Assembly: GCA_013076295.1 (NCBI GenBank) | Contig: RQOL01000876.1 | Location: 3,658,001 to 3,722,000, forward strand | Reading direction: 5' to 3' | DNA length: 64,000 nt | Origin: Sanderia malayensis | Lineage: Eukaryota > Cnidaria > Scyphozoa > Semaeostomeae > Pelagiidae | Part shown: positions 30,162 through 42,500 of the stretch, one piece after another | How positions within the stretch are numbered: the stretch's first letter is position 1 | Layout of the letters: every line of letters begins with the position of its first letter | The notes under the pieces: model-generated | Told to the model about the DNA's origin: nothing | What the model saw: the letters and a program-made list of their open reading frames with translations, nothing else | Database searches by the model: none | Position numbers and translations under genes: made by a program

Positions 30162-32542
30162 ATGTCTAACAGAAGGAAAGCTCACACACAAACGGATTTG
30201 TCTATGATCGAAGTGAAATCTAAGGTAACATTGTCGGACATTTTGTATTGTAATGTAAGACAATCTATTATGTGGCCTAACTTTTTCTGCTCCAGTGATA
30301 TTTTGTTATTTGCGAAAAAATGCTTTAATAATTGCTGAAATTAATGTCATATTGAAGTAATTGAATTTGAACTTGTTTTGAAGTTATTTATTTGGTTGTT
30401 TTTATTTAGTTTGATGCGGAATTTAGGAGATATTCAATCAAGAGGGGTTCGTTAGCAAGCTACGATGAATTTCATGAATTTGTGAGGAATGTGCATCGCT
30501 TATACGCAATTCCCTTCAGCATTTGGTATAAAGATCCTTTACATGGCGACTTACTGCCCATAAACAACAACGAAAATTGCTCTCATGCTTTGAACACAGC
30601 ACAACCTTTGCTGCGACTTTTCCTTCAAAGATCAGGTAAGAAAACTGAATGTTATTTTTTCTTCTGATCAAATAAAGTCATGTTTTTGGACATAGTATTC
30701 CCAACATTTGATGTTGATGTCATTATTTTAAAACTTTCTCGTGATATTTTATCGTTAATTCAAAAAAACTCTCCCATCTTGGATAAAAACATCTACAGGG
30801 GAGCTTTTAAATGGACACGAACTCTCTACGCCTTTTTTCTTATATACATTTCCCGAATCTTTTAGCATTGCAAATCAGCTTTGAAAAGACCGATCTCAGA
30901 ATTTCTCAAACCTCTCTTCAGATTTCGTTGCATGTGTTTCTTCAGTTTTCTCATAACATGAAGTGACTCATCTTTGCGGACTAATAAAGCGCGTGTATAA
31001 ATTCCTTATTTGAAGTTCGATTATGACAGACCTTTTGCCCTCCACTCAAACTGCCCGCTACCACCACTCACATTACGGATGTTTTGCACAATATAAATTC
31101 CGAAAATAGCAGCTTATTATCTCCTGACCTTACGAAAACCAAAGATATTTAAATTAACAACATGCAAGTAACGGTCTATAGTTGCAATTTAGGTTGGTAA
31201 TCCTGTTATCTGAGATTATTAGAATTGAATGTGCGAGAAACTTTGTTCCTTTTTTCCAAACAGCCATTCCAAATCTCATTCCAAATCCAACTATTGGAGC
31301 TAAATTATAATGCCTTCCACCAAAAACCTTTTTAAATGCTCTCTGTTGTAGTTTACTTAGGCTTATTTGGTGTCATTTTCACTCGGGTACACGTTTTTTT
31401 TTTATAAGAAACCGGTTTATAAGAAACCTAGATCTAGACGCCCTAAAATTTAAGAAACTTTTAGAACTACAAGGAAATATTTAAGAAACATTCGAAATTT
31501 CGGAAACACGTTTTTCCCTCACGGATTTAACAAATGTCAACTACAATAAGTATGTTTCATGTGCAAAGCATAACATTTTCGGCTCCACATGATGATTTTT
31601 CGCATTGACGATTTTTCTTTGTCATGATACTAATATTTTGCCACATTCACGTTTTTTTCTTCGTTTTCATTTTTCTTCTTCGTTAAAAGTTAAGAAACTT
31701 TTAAGAAACTTCTAGAACTAAAATGTGGCCAAAAATTAAGAAACTTTTACTACTAGGCCTTGAGCCAGGTTTCTTATAAAAAATACGTGTAGTATATTCA
31801 TGTGCTGAATTTGAAGAAATATTTCTGTATCCCCGCAGGAGATGATGGTGGATACTTGAATGGAACTCTACCAACAGAAACGAAGCGAAAGAGTTTATTC
31901 AGCAATTTCAATGTTGGCACAATGACAAGTGGAGCGAGTGCTCCACTCCCAAACATGGCTAAACTTGCTATCGGTGTACCGCAAGATTTTCGACGTGTTT
32001 CGGCCATTATCGACGTCGATATTCTACCCGAAACAGTTCGCAGGGTTCGGCTTTGCAAGCACAATTCCGACAAACCGCTCGGCTTCTACATTCGCGACGG
32101 TACAAGCATCCGAGTTACGCCCGAGGGAATCGACAAAGTTCCCGGTGTTTTCATATCGAGGCTGATTCCGGGCGGACTTGCGGACAGCACTGGACTCTTG
32201 TCCGTCAACGACGAAGTACTTGAAGTAAACGGTATCGAAGTAGCGAATAAATCACTAGATCAGGTCACAGATATGATGGTGGCGAATAGTCATAACCTTA
32301 TAGTTACTGTTAAACCGGTGAATAACATTCCTACAAAGTCGAGCAGCATGAAGACACAGCCACAAGCCCTTGGACGTCGTGTAACTGCATCAGGACAATA
32401 TAATACGAAGGCATCATCGTCCAATGGTAAACATGTGCCTAAAACAAGCGGTATACTGGAGGATGCCACTGGGCAATTGCCCGATAGCGATGATGATGAT
32501 GATGATCAACCTCATACATCGGGTGGCGTAGTACATGTTTAA
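30162..32542 (+). CDS. PARD6: PAR-6 polarity protein (PB1, semi-CRIB, PDZ)
   Basis: Three exons: 30162-30224, 30410-30635, 31839-32542; 993 bp, 330 residues. PAR-6 is the adaptor joining aPKC, CDC42 and PAR-3/Crumbs/PALS1 in cell polarity. Residues about 15-92 are the PB1 domain ([32 protein letters not shown]). The semi-CRIB is near 130 ([20 protein letters not shown]). The PDZ domain spans about 150-245 with the carboxylate loop [15 protein letters not shown], then [20 protein letters not shown] and [20 protein letters not shown]. The tail is Ser/Thr-rich with a short Asp run ([10 protein letters not shown]). Exon junctions keep phase. Intron 2 holds a TIR transposon. Confidence 0.97.
31390..31789. 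mobile_element. MITE with TA target site, in PAR-6 intron 2
   Basis: The terminal inverted repeats are CACGTTTTT...ATAAGAAACC at 31390 onward and GGTTTCTTATAAAAAATACG at the right end, about 22-24 bp each. TA dinucleotides flank both ends (31388-31389, 31790-31791). The 400-bp interior is non-coding, AT-rich and full of TTAAGAAACTT motifs. TA duplications point to the Tc1/mariner group, mobilised in trans. Confidence 0.7.
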
Positions 32543-33541
32543 AGGTTCATGTATATTTTATATTGTATTGTTTTTATGATGGACGTATGCCTTTAGCATA
32601 GATTGTGTAATCATGTACCCCCAAGCAACATGTCATGGCTACTTGAGATGGTATCACACTGGTATATTAAAAGAATGCACTTTTTTACTTATACCGTTTA
32701 GATTTTATGCAAAGGCTTGACAAGGTATATTCGTGTAATGTTTAATAGGCCAGTTTTAAAACAACTGCTTAATGATTTGGTAGTTACACGTAGTTGCACA
32801 TTTGGGGAAGCATATAAAATTTTACGCGTGTATCAACTTATGCGGCCAAATAGGGTTGAGTTTTTTCATGCTATTTTGGATTTTGGATATTTGATGTATT
32901 TTGGATAACATGTGTCTACGGTTTGCTATGCATATTTCTTTTTGTTTTGACGTAGTTTTATGGTCTTTGCTATTTTTCCTTGCGTATAATAACAATTAGT
33001 AATCGTGTAGCCTAGCATGTTCTGGAGAGCTTTAAGTTGAAAGTTTGTTAATCTCGTCTAGTCGCTATGGACGACAAAGCTAATGTCGATGCATTAAAAT
33101 GGCATTCATTTAAAGTATTAACCCCATTTTAATCCAACTGAATTAATTAAATGTCTTGTAGGGTTTCAAGGTAGTAACATTTGTTCTACTTTACTCCAAT
33201 TAAGTTATACATATTATATTTTGAGTAAAGAAGATCTCGATAATAATTTAAAAGAATTTGAATGAGTCTTTTTTAAATGCGATTAGACAATATATAGGGT
33301 GACTTTTGTTCCTCAGACAGGACCCCCTATTTCTCTTGGGGTGAGGGGGTGTGATTTTTTGTGGATTAATTGCGGTTGCAACCGCTTACGCGCATGCGTG
33401 ATTACTGCCATATTGAATCACTGCGTTTTGTATGGCTTTTTGGGGCTGTTTTTATAAACAGTTTTTCGATAAAATTTTTGACAGAAAAATGATTATAAAC
33501 TGCCCAAAGTGATTTTGTATTAGTATCAAGAACCTTCAAAG
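32543..33541. other. Intergenic, PAR-6 to PTPN
   Basis: The PAR-6 3' UTR runs through the first part (an ATTAAA near 32,665). No gene is seen. The last 150 bp are the probable PTPN promoter, with an NRF1-like site at 33389-33400 and a YY1-like GCCATAT just downstream. Confidence 0.5.
33389..33400 (+). promoter_or_regulatory. NRF1-like site upstream of PTPN
   Basis: CGCGCATGCGTG matches the NRF1 consensus YGCGCAYGCGCR at 11 of 12 positions. It lies 142 bp before the PTPN ATG, a usual distance for a TATA-less housekeeping promoter. Confidence 0.45.
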
Positions 33542-36500
33542 ATGTTTCTGATTGACGAGGTACAGAAATTGGACAGAACATCTCGCTGGAATTACGCGTT
33601 TCAGGTAATTTATTTGTGCTTGGCTTTAGGATAGGCCTACTTTTTCTTCTTAGTAATTTTTGTTATCATTTTCGTTATCAAATTTCTTTCTGTGAGACTT
33701 TTTGCAAAACTTTAATTTCTGCTGGGGAGGACTTTGACGCAAAACGGAGCCCAATGCTGAAATGAATGGGTGAATGGTTGCTGAATTGTCTTAAAAATTA
33801 AGGAGATAATACTGTGTCTGATATATCTGTCTCTGTCAAAAATCTGGAATAACACACCTCCCACTGCTGCATTGCATTGCATTGCATGCCCCCTTATAAT
33901 ACTCACAACTCACCCCATTCCTCCACAGGAAGCATGACAACCAACCTTGTACCCAATCCCCTTATTGGAGGACATAGCCTGCCTCTTTTTTCTACTCCTA
34001 TTGAGCATGCTACTATGCAATGCATCCACCACAATTATAATTGTATCAAGAGAGAATTAAATTCTTTTGTGCACTTTCTTGCCAGGTTCTCAATTTAGAG
34101 ACTCGCGAAAATGTGGAAGAATTCACACTTCATGCTGCGAGACTACCTCAACACCGAAACCTTAATAGATACAGGGACGTTTTACCATGTAAGTCTCTTT
34201 TGTCAATTACACTCACATCTCTACATCCATTCACACATTATTTGCTTATAGGAGGTCTTTGAAGAGTTGGAGCATGCTTTCAATAAACTTCCATGCCTTT
34301 TTGTCTTGCAGATGACCATAGCCGAGTGTTATTAGAAAATGGCTCAAATGACTACATTAATGCTAACACTGTTGAGGTATTGAAATATGTTACCTTTGCA
34401 GAGTTTCCAATTTTCGAGGGAGCTTCCCCCTGGCGTTATACTCCCCAGGGTATATTTTCCGTAGCACTTGGAATTACCCATATGTGCTGCCACTACAACA
34501 TGCCTACACTGTGTACTGCTTCTTGTTGACATAGCTTATGATTGTTCTTATGTGTTTTAGATTGAAGAGATCAAGAGGAAGTACATTCTTTCCCAGGGGC
34601 CATTACCTGACACTTGTGGACACTTCTGGCAAATGGTTTGGGAGCAGAATTCGTCAGCTGTGATAATGCTGAATAAGATCATTGAAAAGAATTCGGTGAG
34701 TAGCTTGAATCTCTGTAGTGTAGTCTTCTGATTTTGTTTTCATGAAAAAAACCCAGGCTTATTGCTTTTTCATACGTCTGTGCACAATTTCTAACACTGT
34801 TTTGGTTATTTTTAGGTGAAATGTCACCCGTACTGGCCCATGGGTGAAGACGAAGAACTTGAGTTTTCTGATTTCCGAATAAAAAATCGATCCGAACGGT
34901 CAGCCAATTCTTATGTTGTCAGAGATCTTCAATTGGAACAGATATCAGTGAGTTTTATTTGACCACTTTAAGTAGCTAAATTACTATGGTTTTTTTGTCT
35001 TTCTCAAATGATAAAATGGTCAAATGATCAAAGTGCCAAATGATCTCTCAATATCATTTTGTATTTTTAGACTGGCATGTCAAGAACTGTCAAGCAGTTT
35101 CACTACATGTTGTGGCCAGACTTTGGAGTCCCAACACGACCAGAAACATTTCTCAATTTTCTCTATGATATCAGAGACTCTGAAGTTTTCAGCCCAAAAC
35201 ACGGACCACCAGTTATTCACTGCAGGTGAGTCAATCTCATCATTAATTTGATATCATTTACATGCTTTATCACTACACTCATTGATAATATTGACAAATC
35301 TGAGTTTCATATATTTATTATCAGTTTGTCGTATTCTAATTTCCAGCGCTGGTATTGGAAGATCTGGTACGTTCTGTTTAGTTGATTGCGTTCTTAAGAA
35401 AGTAAGTCGTGTTTATGTGTATATCCGATTGATCCAATTAAGGATTGCTGCTTCGATTGATATGGGTTGATGTTGATTGATATGGATTGATATGGATACT
35501 ATATTATTTTGGTGAGCTTTTCCGTCGCTTTAATGCAGTGTCATTTGTTTTCTTTAGGCTGAAATTGACGGTAAACCCGATGATATTGACGTGAAGGAGA
35601 TGCTCTTGAAGCTTCGCAAATATCGCGTTGGCTTGGTTCAAACTCCAGAGCAGCTAAGATTCTCGTACGTTGCAATCATTGAAGGAGTTTTCAAGCTCTA
35701 TCCAGAATTATTCGAATCGCTTGAAGAGGAGACGGAAGGTTAGTTGTATTGCTTTGTCTATTTTCAAGTTGCTGACATTTTGTTTGCGTTCATTTGTCGA
35801 GTACCAAAATTGTCCCTTTGTTGCTTAGGGCCGTCATGACCGTTCGCGAGAGACCCCTTACCAATTTTAGTGACTCTCTTTTTCAAGTGCCAATTTGTTC
35901 TTACTGCATCATGATCTTTCGCGTGCGGTGGGACTTCCCTCATCAGTGTGATGCCTATTGGAGCTTTGTTGACATCGCAGCAACCTCGTAGTTTATATAG
36001 ATGTAGATATTCAAAGACATTGATATATGCTTTGATGCTCGTTATAGAATCGCACAAACGTAAACTGTCGGAAGAAGGGTATGAAGTGGAAGAAGAGGAA
36101 GATGACGAACCACCACCTGTCCCCCCAAGAAAGCGAGCCCCACCAGATAAGCCCCCCAGACATCCAGGTAGTCCTGAAACCAATGCCGAAGAAGAGACGT
36201 TGAAACAAAAGAAAATGGTGAAGCATATTCAAGGTAAGAATATCTTGTTGTCCTTTTTTAAATTTCACTTTGTTCTACTTTGAATTGATTTCTGGAATTT
36301 TTAAAAGAATCGCTTTATCAATTCTTGTACAAATCCAGAATGGAAGCTGTTTTGTTTACTGTCTTGTTAGTTCAACTCTTGTGGCGTAGTGGTTGGCACT
36401 TGTGCTTGCCACTCGTGGAGTCGCGGATCGATTCCACTGAGCTCCACTTGAAGTTGAGTTGAAGATGAGTTGAAATTAAATGAGGGCCGGTACGCCGGGG

Positions 36501-37989
36501 ATCTACAAGAGAAAGTAGATCCCCGGCGTACCGGGACTTTTCGTCTTTCCGTTCAGGATAGTTTTTCGGCAGAAACGCCGAAAAACCATCAACCGATCGT
36601 ACTCAACTACTTACTCTATTGGTACACCGGGGTGACGAGCGCCAACAGTGCCGGTCTGTTCATATATATCCAGTGACATCTGCCTGGACACTCGCCACCG
36701 ATAAATATAGATACGTAAAAATATTTATATGGAATCGTGTGCACAGTCTTTCCAATTGCGGGCATGAGTCAATACGCATGCGTATTTACCGTATTAGTTT
36801 CCATTGTCTCCATAATTTGAGTTCAAACTTTATCTGGCCCATGATATTATATAGTTGTATAGTGAGACATCAAGAGATTATATCTTCGAGGATCAAATGG
36901 ATGTGTATAGCTAGTATTACTATTATATTTTAAAGTTTTTTAGGTAATGACTTTTTTTTGATGAAGTCTTTTTTTATTAATTTTTATGAATATTTATTTC
37001 TGTTTTTAGATGGAATTGTGGATGACTCCTCTGATGATGATGAAGACGAAGAGATCATTGACCTTTCGGAGTCTGAGCCTGAAGAAGATGCGGAGGAGGA
37101 ATTCGACGAAGTGGTTGAGCTGAATGAGAGCGATGAAGAGGAAGATGAAGATCGTCTTGTCGATGTTTCAGAATTTACTAATAAGACAACATCACCAATT
37201 GATGGTTCATTCCCTGTGCAAAAGCCACTACCACCTCTGCCAACTGAATTGAACGGTGAAGAAGGTGCAAATGACGACAGTGGTAGTAAGGATGAAGACG
37301 TTCTTCCGAATCTCGGTAAGGAAGATGAAGAAGGAGATGAGCTTACGTCACAGCGTCGACAAAAGCTCTTGCCGGTTTTTTCAATAGAAGAGGAAGAAGG
37401 TGAAGTAACGACAAGTGCAATGAAGAATGGAACAGCTGGTGAAGATCGTCAACATTGCAATCAGAATGAAAAGATATCTTCCAGAACTGCTGATGGCCAA
37501 ATTGTCGACGAAAACGTTACAAATCAAAGTGTTAATAGTTCTGGTAGTTCGAAGGAAGGTAACAGTGACGAAACTGCTCCGTCTGGTAACAAGGCAAGGT
37601 AACACTATGGCATTAGTTTATAGCTGCAATGTTTTTTTTATTTTTTGCATCGCGTGATGTTTGGACGAGCAAAGCAAAACATCGTGTGGATAAACATTAA
37701 ACTATTGAATCCATGTTGTTGTTGCTTTCATTAGTCGAAAATAAGGGATAGACGATACAGGATGAAATATTCATGGTGTTTTTGTGTTCGTAGAGAAGAG
37801 ACAGAGCTGCGACAGCGACAAAGACGTGACGAGAAGAACAAACACACAGCTGAATTGGTTGGTGATATCAAACGGAAAATGAGAGAGAAAGAGCTCGCGG
37901 CTGCGCATTGGACATTTACGAAGAAGAGCTTAATTGCGATGGGGGTAACAGGTGGTTTGTTGTTCCTCTTTTATTGGTTTTTCGTGTAG
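33542..37989 (+). CDS. PTPN1: Protein tyrosine phosphatase, PTPN1/PTPN2 (PTP1B/TCPTP) type
   Basis: Eleven exons: 33542-33604, 34086-34188, 34312-34376, 34561-34695, 34816-34947, 35071-35225, 35347-35401, 35558-35738, 36048-36233, 37010-37598, 37794-37989; 1,860 bp, 619 residues. Catalytic features: [14 protein letters not shown] (phosphotyrosine loop), [26 protein letters not shown] (general-acid loop), [13 protein letters not shown] (P loop with the nucleophilic Cys) and the Q loop [11 protein letters not shown] proline-rich [19 protein letters not shown] segment follows (SH3 ligand, as in PTP1B). Then comes a roughly 200-residue acidic, disordered exon, and a C-terminal hydrophobic helix ([20 protein letters not shown]), the ER tail anchor. 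It is longer than human PTP1B (435) because of the acidic exon. Confidence 0.95.
36375..36660 (+). mobile_element. tRNA-like SINE with two perfect hairpins, in PTPN intron 9
   Basis: The head (36375-36440) reads as an RNA polymerase III promoter: an A-box-like GGCGTAGTGGTTGGCAC and a B-box-like GCGGATCGATTCC, with tRNA-like arms. The body holds a perfect 20-bp inverted repeat (36487-36506 with 36515-36534, 8-nt loop) and a perfect 10-bp one (36561-36570 with 36577-36586, 6-nt loop). The end is not clear. It is far more GC-rich than the intron around it. Confidence 0.6.
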
Positions 37990-39511
37990 TACCGCTGGGC
38001 TATGTGCACGTGGCATTAAGTGAGAAGAGCAGACTTTTTGATAACCAGAAGTTTTTGGGTTTGAAAGGAAAATTGAGATTGTTTGACTGTTCATATTTCT
38101 CGATTTGATGCTTGCTTCAACTTGTTCATAGTTTCAGTAATCCCAGTTTCATTGGTAACCTTTGGTCGATATTTCCGAAAATTTATCTTGAAATATTTTT
38201 TAATTTATGGTCATAAGTGATTGATTTCAGAATTCTTAATTGCGTTGCTTGCTAGCCATGGAAACTGGTCACGTGTAGGTATTGAACTTGGGTTGTCGTT
38301 GAATTTAAGGTGGTCTAGCTGCCATATCTCTCACAGCCTTAGATATAAGACTAATTGAAATGCATATGCTATTTCGGCCAGTTATTTACGAAGCCCTTAT
38401 CTTACAGCTGAATTTACTTTGACAAGTTTCCTTATGATAAAGTGAACTGTAAATGCCTGTGCTGTACACAATTCCTTGATAAAATATTGCCATTACTAAC
38501 ATGTATAAAACGTAGAAGACTTTTGATTTTGAAGCAGAAAACACGATAATTCTCACTTCATTCGACGTTGAATTATATCGATGAAATAGATTCATTTTTA
38601 GCATGCAACCATTGGTATATTAACAGTTTTTTATCATTTTATTAATTTTTTGAGCGTTTACTACAACCACCTTTATCGATTTTCATGTAAAGTTTAAGCA
38701 ATTTGAGTTAAGTTAACTTTGTAATATATTGATTTTTTGTACGATTCTTGAAATTGCCGCCCTATATGCTTCTCGTCCAAAAGGTCAATAATTGCGTTTG
38801 AGAGAGTGAGAGGATAAAAGGTTTGCAATCAGCTGGTAATGAATTAGCATGGTTCAGGAAGGAATTCATTTCTATGAGCTATTTCTTGTGAGTATTCGTC
38901 AATTATGCTTGCATTGGCACTTTGCTTAAGCTTATTGGAATGGCAATTCTTGCAGGTGCGACTACTATACAAATATACAATAAGTTGACATAAGATCATT
39001 ACTGATTTATGCTTACACGTTTGCTTTTTACTGGATTTCCTGCAAGCATTGTATTGTCAACTTTAGCGATTTATTTACGAATGAAAAGTTAAATCTTCCA
39101 ACAGGAGAAGAATGAAAAATTACTATGAATTATTAAAATAGTCGTCAGTTTGCTCAAGTTTTATTGGTTATACTGCAAACTGACAATTCTAACAATTAGC
39201 TTTGTATTTCAACAAAGAAGCGTCAGTCAGACTCCATCCTCTTAGCAGGTCGAACTAGGCCATTGCAATTTGTTTATTCAAAATCACCAAGTTTGCACCT
39301 GCTTTTTTAACTTGTTTTGATTGGTCGAATAGACAACAGGGCGGTGTTATTTGTCATCTGATTGGCTGTTTGCGTTTCTAAGTGCTGATTAACGAAAGAA
39401 GAGCAAGAGGCGGTGTCTGATTAATTTATCATAAGTCTTCTTGTTGAGGGGAAAACTTGGCAATTTAGGATTTTTCTCTCTCTGACGCATCCAGCTACTT
39501 CTGAAAGCAAA
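37990..39511. other. PTPN 3' UTR and intergenic region before the calbindin-like gene
   Basis: 1.5 kb without a supported gene. The first part is the likely PTPN 3' UTR; the last few hundred bases should hold the calbindin-like promoter. Short frames on either strand show no family resemblance. Confidence 0.5.
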
Positions 39512-42500
39512 ATGTCTTCCGAACCATTCGTATCTTCTTTTCTAGGCAAGAAGAAAATCACATCCAGTGAATTCATTGGAATATTCAAGAAATACGATAA
39601 AGATGGTATGTAATTATTTATAAATGTATTAATTTTGCATTTTGCGCTTATCACTTTATGTGGTTGTTTTTTAACTCCTTTCAAACTGATCTTATGACGT
39701 AGATAAGGCTTTTTTGCACTTTTATGAATATACAAAATGCACAAAACAAGTACACATGTTATCTGTGGCCGCAAAACTTTGCACATTTTCGCACAAATTT
39801 AGCGTCTGTCAATCGCAAATAGCAATAGGAATCAGCTAAAAGCAATCGGAAACTAACCGCAGGACATGTCATAGATTTAAAATCCCCCAGTCTGCAACGT
39901 TATGCAAGTTTTACACTGATAAGTAGTCTGTACAACCGATGTTGTATAGTGCGAACAACAGAGGCCGTCAGATGTTGTGCTTAATGCTAGCTTTAAACGT
40001 CGCAAAAAGTATTTAAAACCGCGCGATCTTACAACTGGACAGAACGCTCTGCAAGAGGAAACTTGTTGGTTGCGCTGATAAGTTATGCATAAAAAAATGC
40101 TGCATGCGACAAACAATCATTCTTAAGCTTTTAGCGATCTTTGATCCAATCAAAATCATGCGAATTTTTGCTTGCTTTAGCAACGACTTAGCAACTCTGA
40201 GTCGCATATACGAAGTTAAGAATAATTGAAAAACAAATTAAACACTTCTTTCTAAAACAATACCTGCCACACGGTCTCGCTTTGGAAAGAAGTGTTTAAT
40301 TTGCAGGTATGTATCAAGTTTATAAGTATACCTGTTTATGTTGTATGACATTAAAGTAAACCTGAGGCTTAATGCACCTGGAAAACATCTGTTCCTTCAA
40401 GCAAAGGCGTTGTCCATAAAACTATCCCTGCGTCTTGATTAAAAATCTGCTTGGATATGGCTACGCTGCTGCTACGCTGTATAAATACCCATGTGCATGG
40501 CAACAGATTTCTGCTTTGCATCTGTGGATGTTTGTATCCTGGATGTTTTCTAAGGGCGTTTCCTTCTTCACGACACAGAATTCAATGGTTTATTTTAGTG
40601 TATACGGGCAAAAAACAAAGCAACCAGTTTTGAAGCTAAAATTGTTTCAATTTGTACTAGAATATAAGACTGTTCACTTGTCAAAACTGTATTAAAGTAA
40701 TTTGCGTAGTAGCAACCCAGCCAGCACAAGAAACGTTTAAAATTTTAAGAGATAAAGCCGGTCAGATAGTGAAAGGAGCCTAGCCATGCCATCTGTTATC
40801 TAATATTGAAACCTGTTATCAATATCTTGGAGCTTTAACCAATTCGCTTTTGTTCAAGCAAGACAATTTATTGGACATGGCAGCATAGAGCTTTTTCAAG
40901 CTACAAAAATCTGTTGTTGAGTTTTTGTGAGACGGGTCTCTTTGATATTAATATCCTATATGTTTTGCGAGTATAAGCCAATTTAGAACTTGTATATTCA
41001 TGGATTCCGCACACCACAAAGCTCACACTAACAACTCCATACTGCTATATGTGTGTTTGATTCCCGCGCAAGATTATTTGACAAGCTTTACCTTCAGCTT
41101 ACCAACACTCTGAAGCGATATTCAATGCAATAATAAAAATAGGGGCTGTATTGTTTATGATTAATTAATTGCTGCATTTGCAATAAGGCATTTCGTGACA
41201 TTCTTTTAATACAATAAGACAGTTCCTTTGTGTATTTTCCTGTTTCCTACATCAATAGTACACAATACTACACAATAGCATTGGAACACATGTTGTTGAA
41301 TAATAAATTAAATAATTAATATGCTGATAAGTTCTAAACGTACTTTCCACTTCTTTTATTCAGAAATTGATTGCTATATGTTTATTTGTGAAGAACACGA
41401 ATGTTTTATCTTTGAAATCTGATTTGAATCTGTGGTGAAACTGTTCTGTTTCTCTTCATCCTCACAGTCGTAATTTTATCATCTATTTTAATTGATTGTA
41501 TTTCTATGCAATCAGCACGATAAACCGATCTTTATCAAGATTATTTCGGCTTAAAACAGTCAAGATAAATACATGAGCTAGTTCATTAATCTTGTCTTGG
41601 TGTTGTTTCTTGCTATGGTTTACTTTTGCCGACAAGATAACCGAGCTTGAGTAGCAGAGAGCAGTTTTCTAAGACCTTGTATTTACTTCTCACATCTCAT
41701 ACTCATGTTCTTTCTTTCATTTTTACAGGAAATGGAACCATTGATGCCTCAGAGGTTGATAGCTTTCTCCGCGACCTTGCAAAAGAGCATGGAAGCGAGG
41801 CAAGTATATCATTGATGTAGACTTGTTTACTTGAAAGCGAGGTTAGGACGCTGGCTTCCAGTGGATTTATGCTTAAGATCTTTTATGACGTATTTTTTTT
41901 AGTTTTCATCTGAAGATGACTTCAAGAAATTTAAAGATCAAATCATTGGAGCTTATGACGTAAATGCAGATGGAAAAATCAGCATGAATGAGGTATTTTA
42001 ATTCCAACATTTTATGCATATAATAGCCAATTCAGGTATCATTCCTGCACAATTTTTTATAACTTCTAATTTATGTTCTTTAATATTTCCAGCTTGCTAA
42101 AATCTTGCCTGCCGAGGAGAACTTTCTCGTGCAGTTCAGAGAAGAAATCAACTTGACCAGTGTTGACTTCATAAAGGTTTGTCTCAAGCGAATCACCTTT
42201 ATTCACAATTACTATCATTTATAAATACCTTAATTTTCAATCAGTATGCACCATATGCATCTCTCCTTCTTCTTCCATAACACTTCTCAGCTTAACCAGG
42301 AGTACAATTTCTACTTTTTGCTGATACTTTGTGTTATGTTCACTCCAGATTTGGTATCACTATGATGTGGACAGGAGTGGATACCTCGAGACAGCTGAAC
42401 TAGACGTAAGGATGCGCTTCCCTTCTTATGCAGCAGCTATTATCCTTGCTGCCTTTGTTGCAACTACTATTCATGTAACTACTGCCGTGAAATATTGCTA

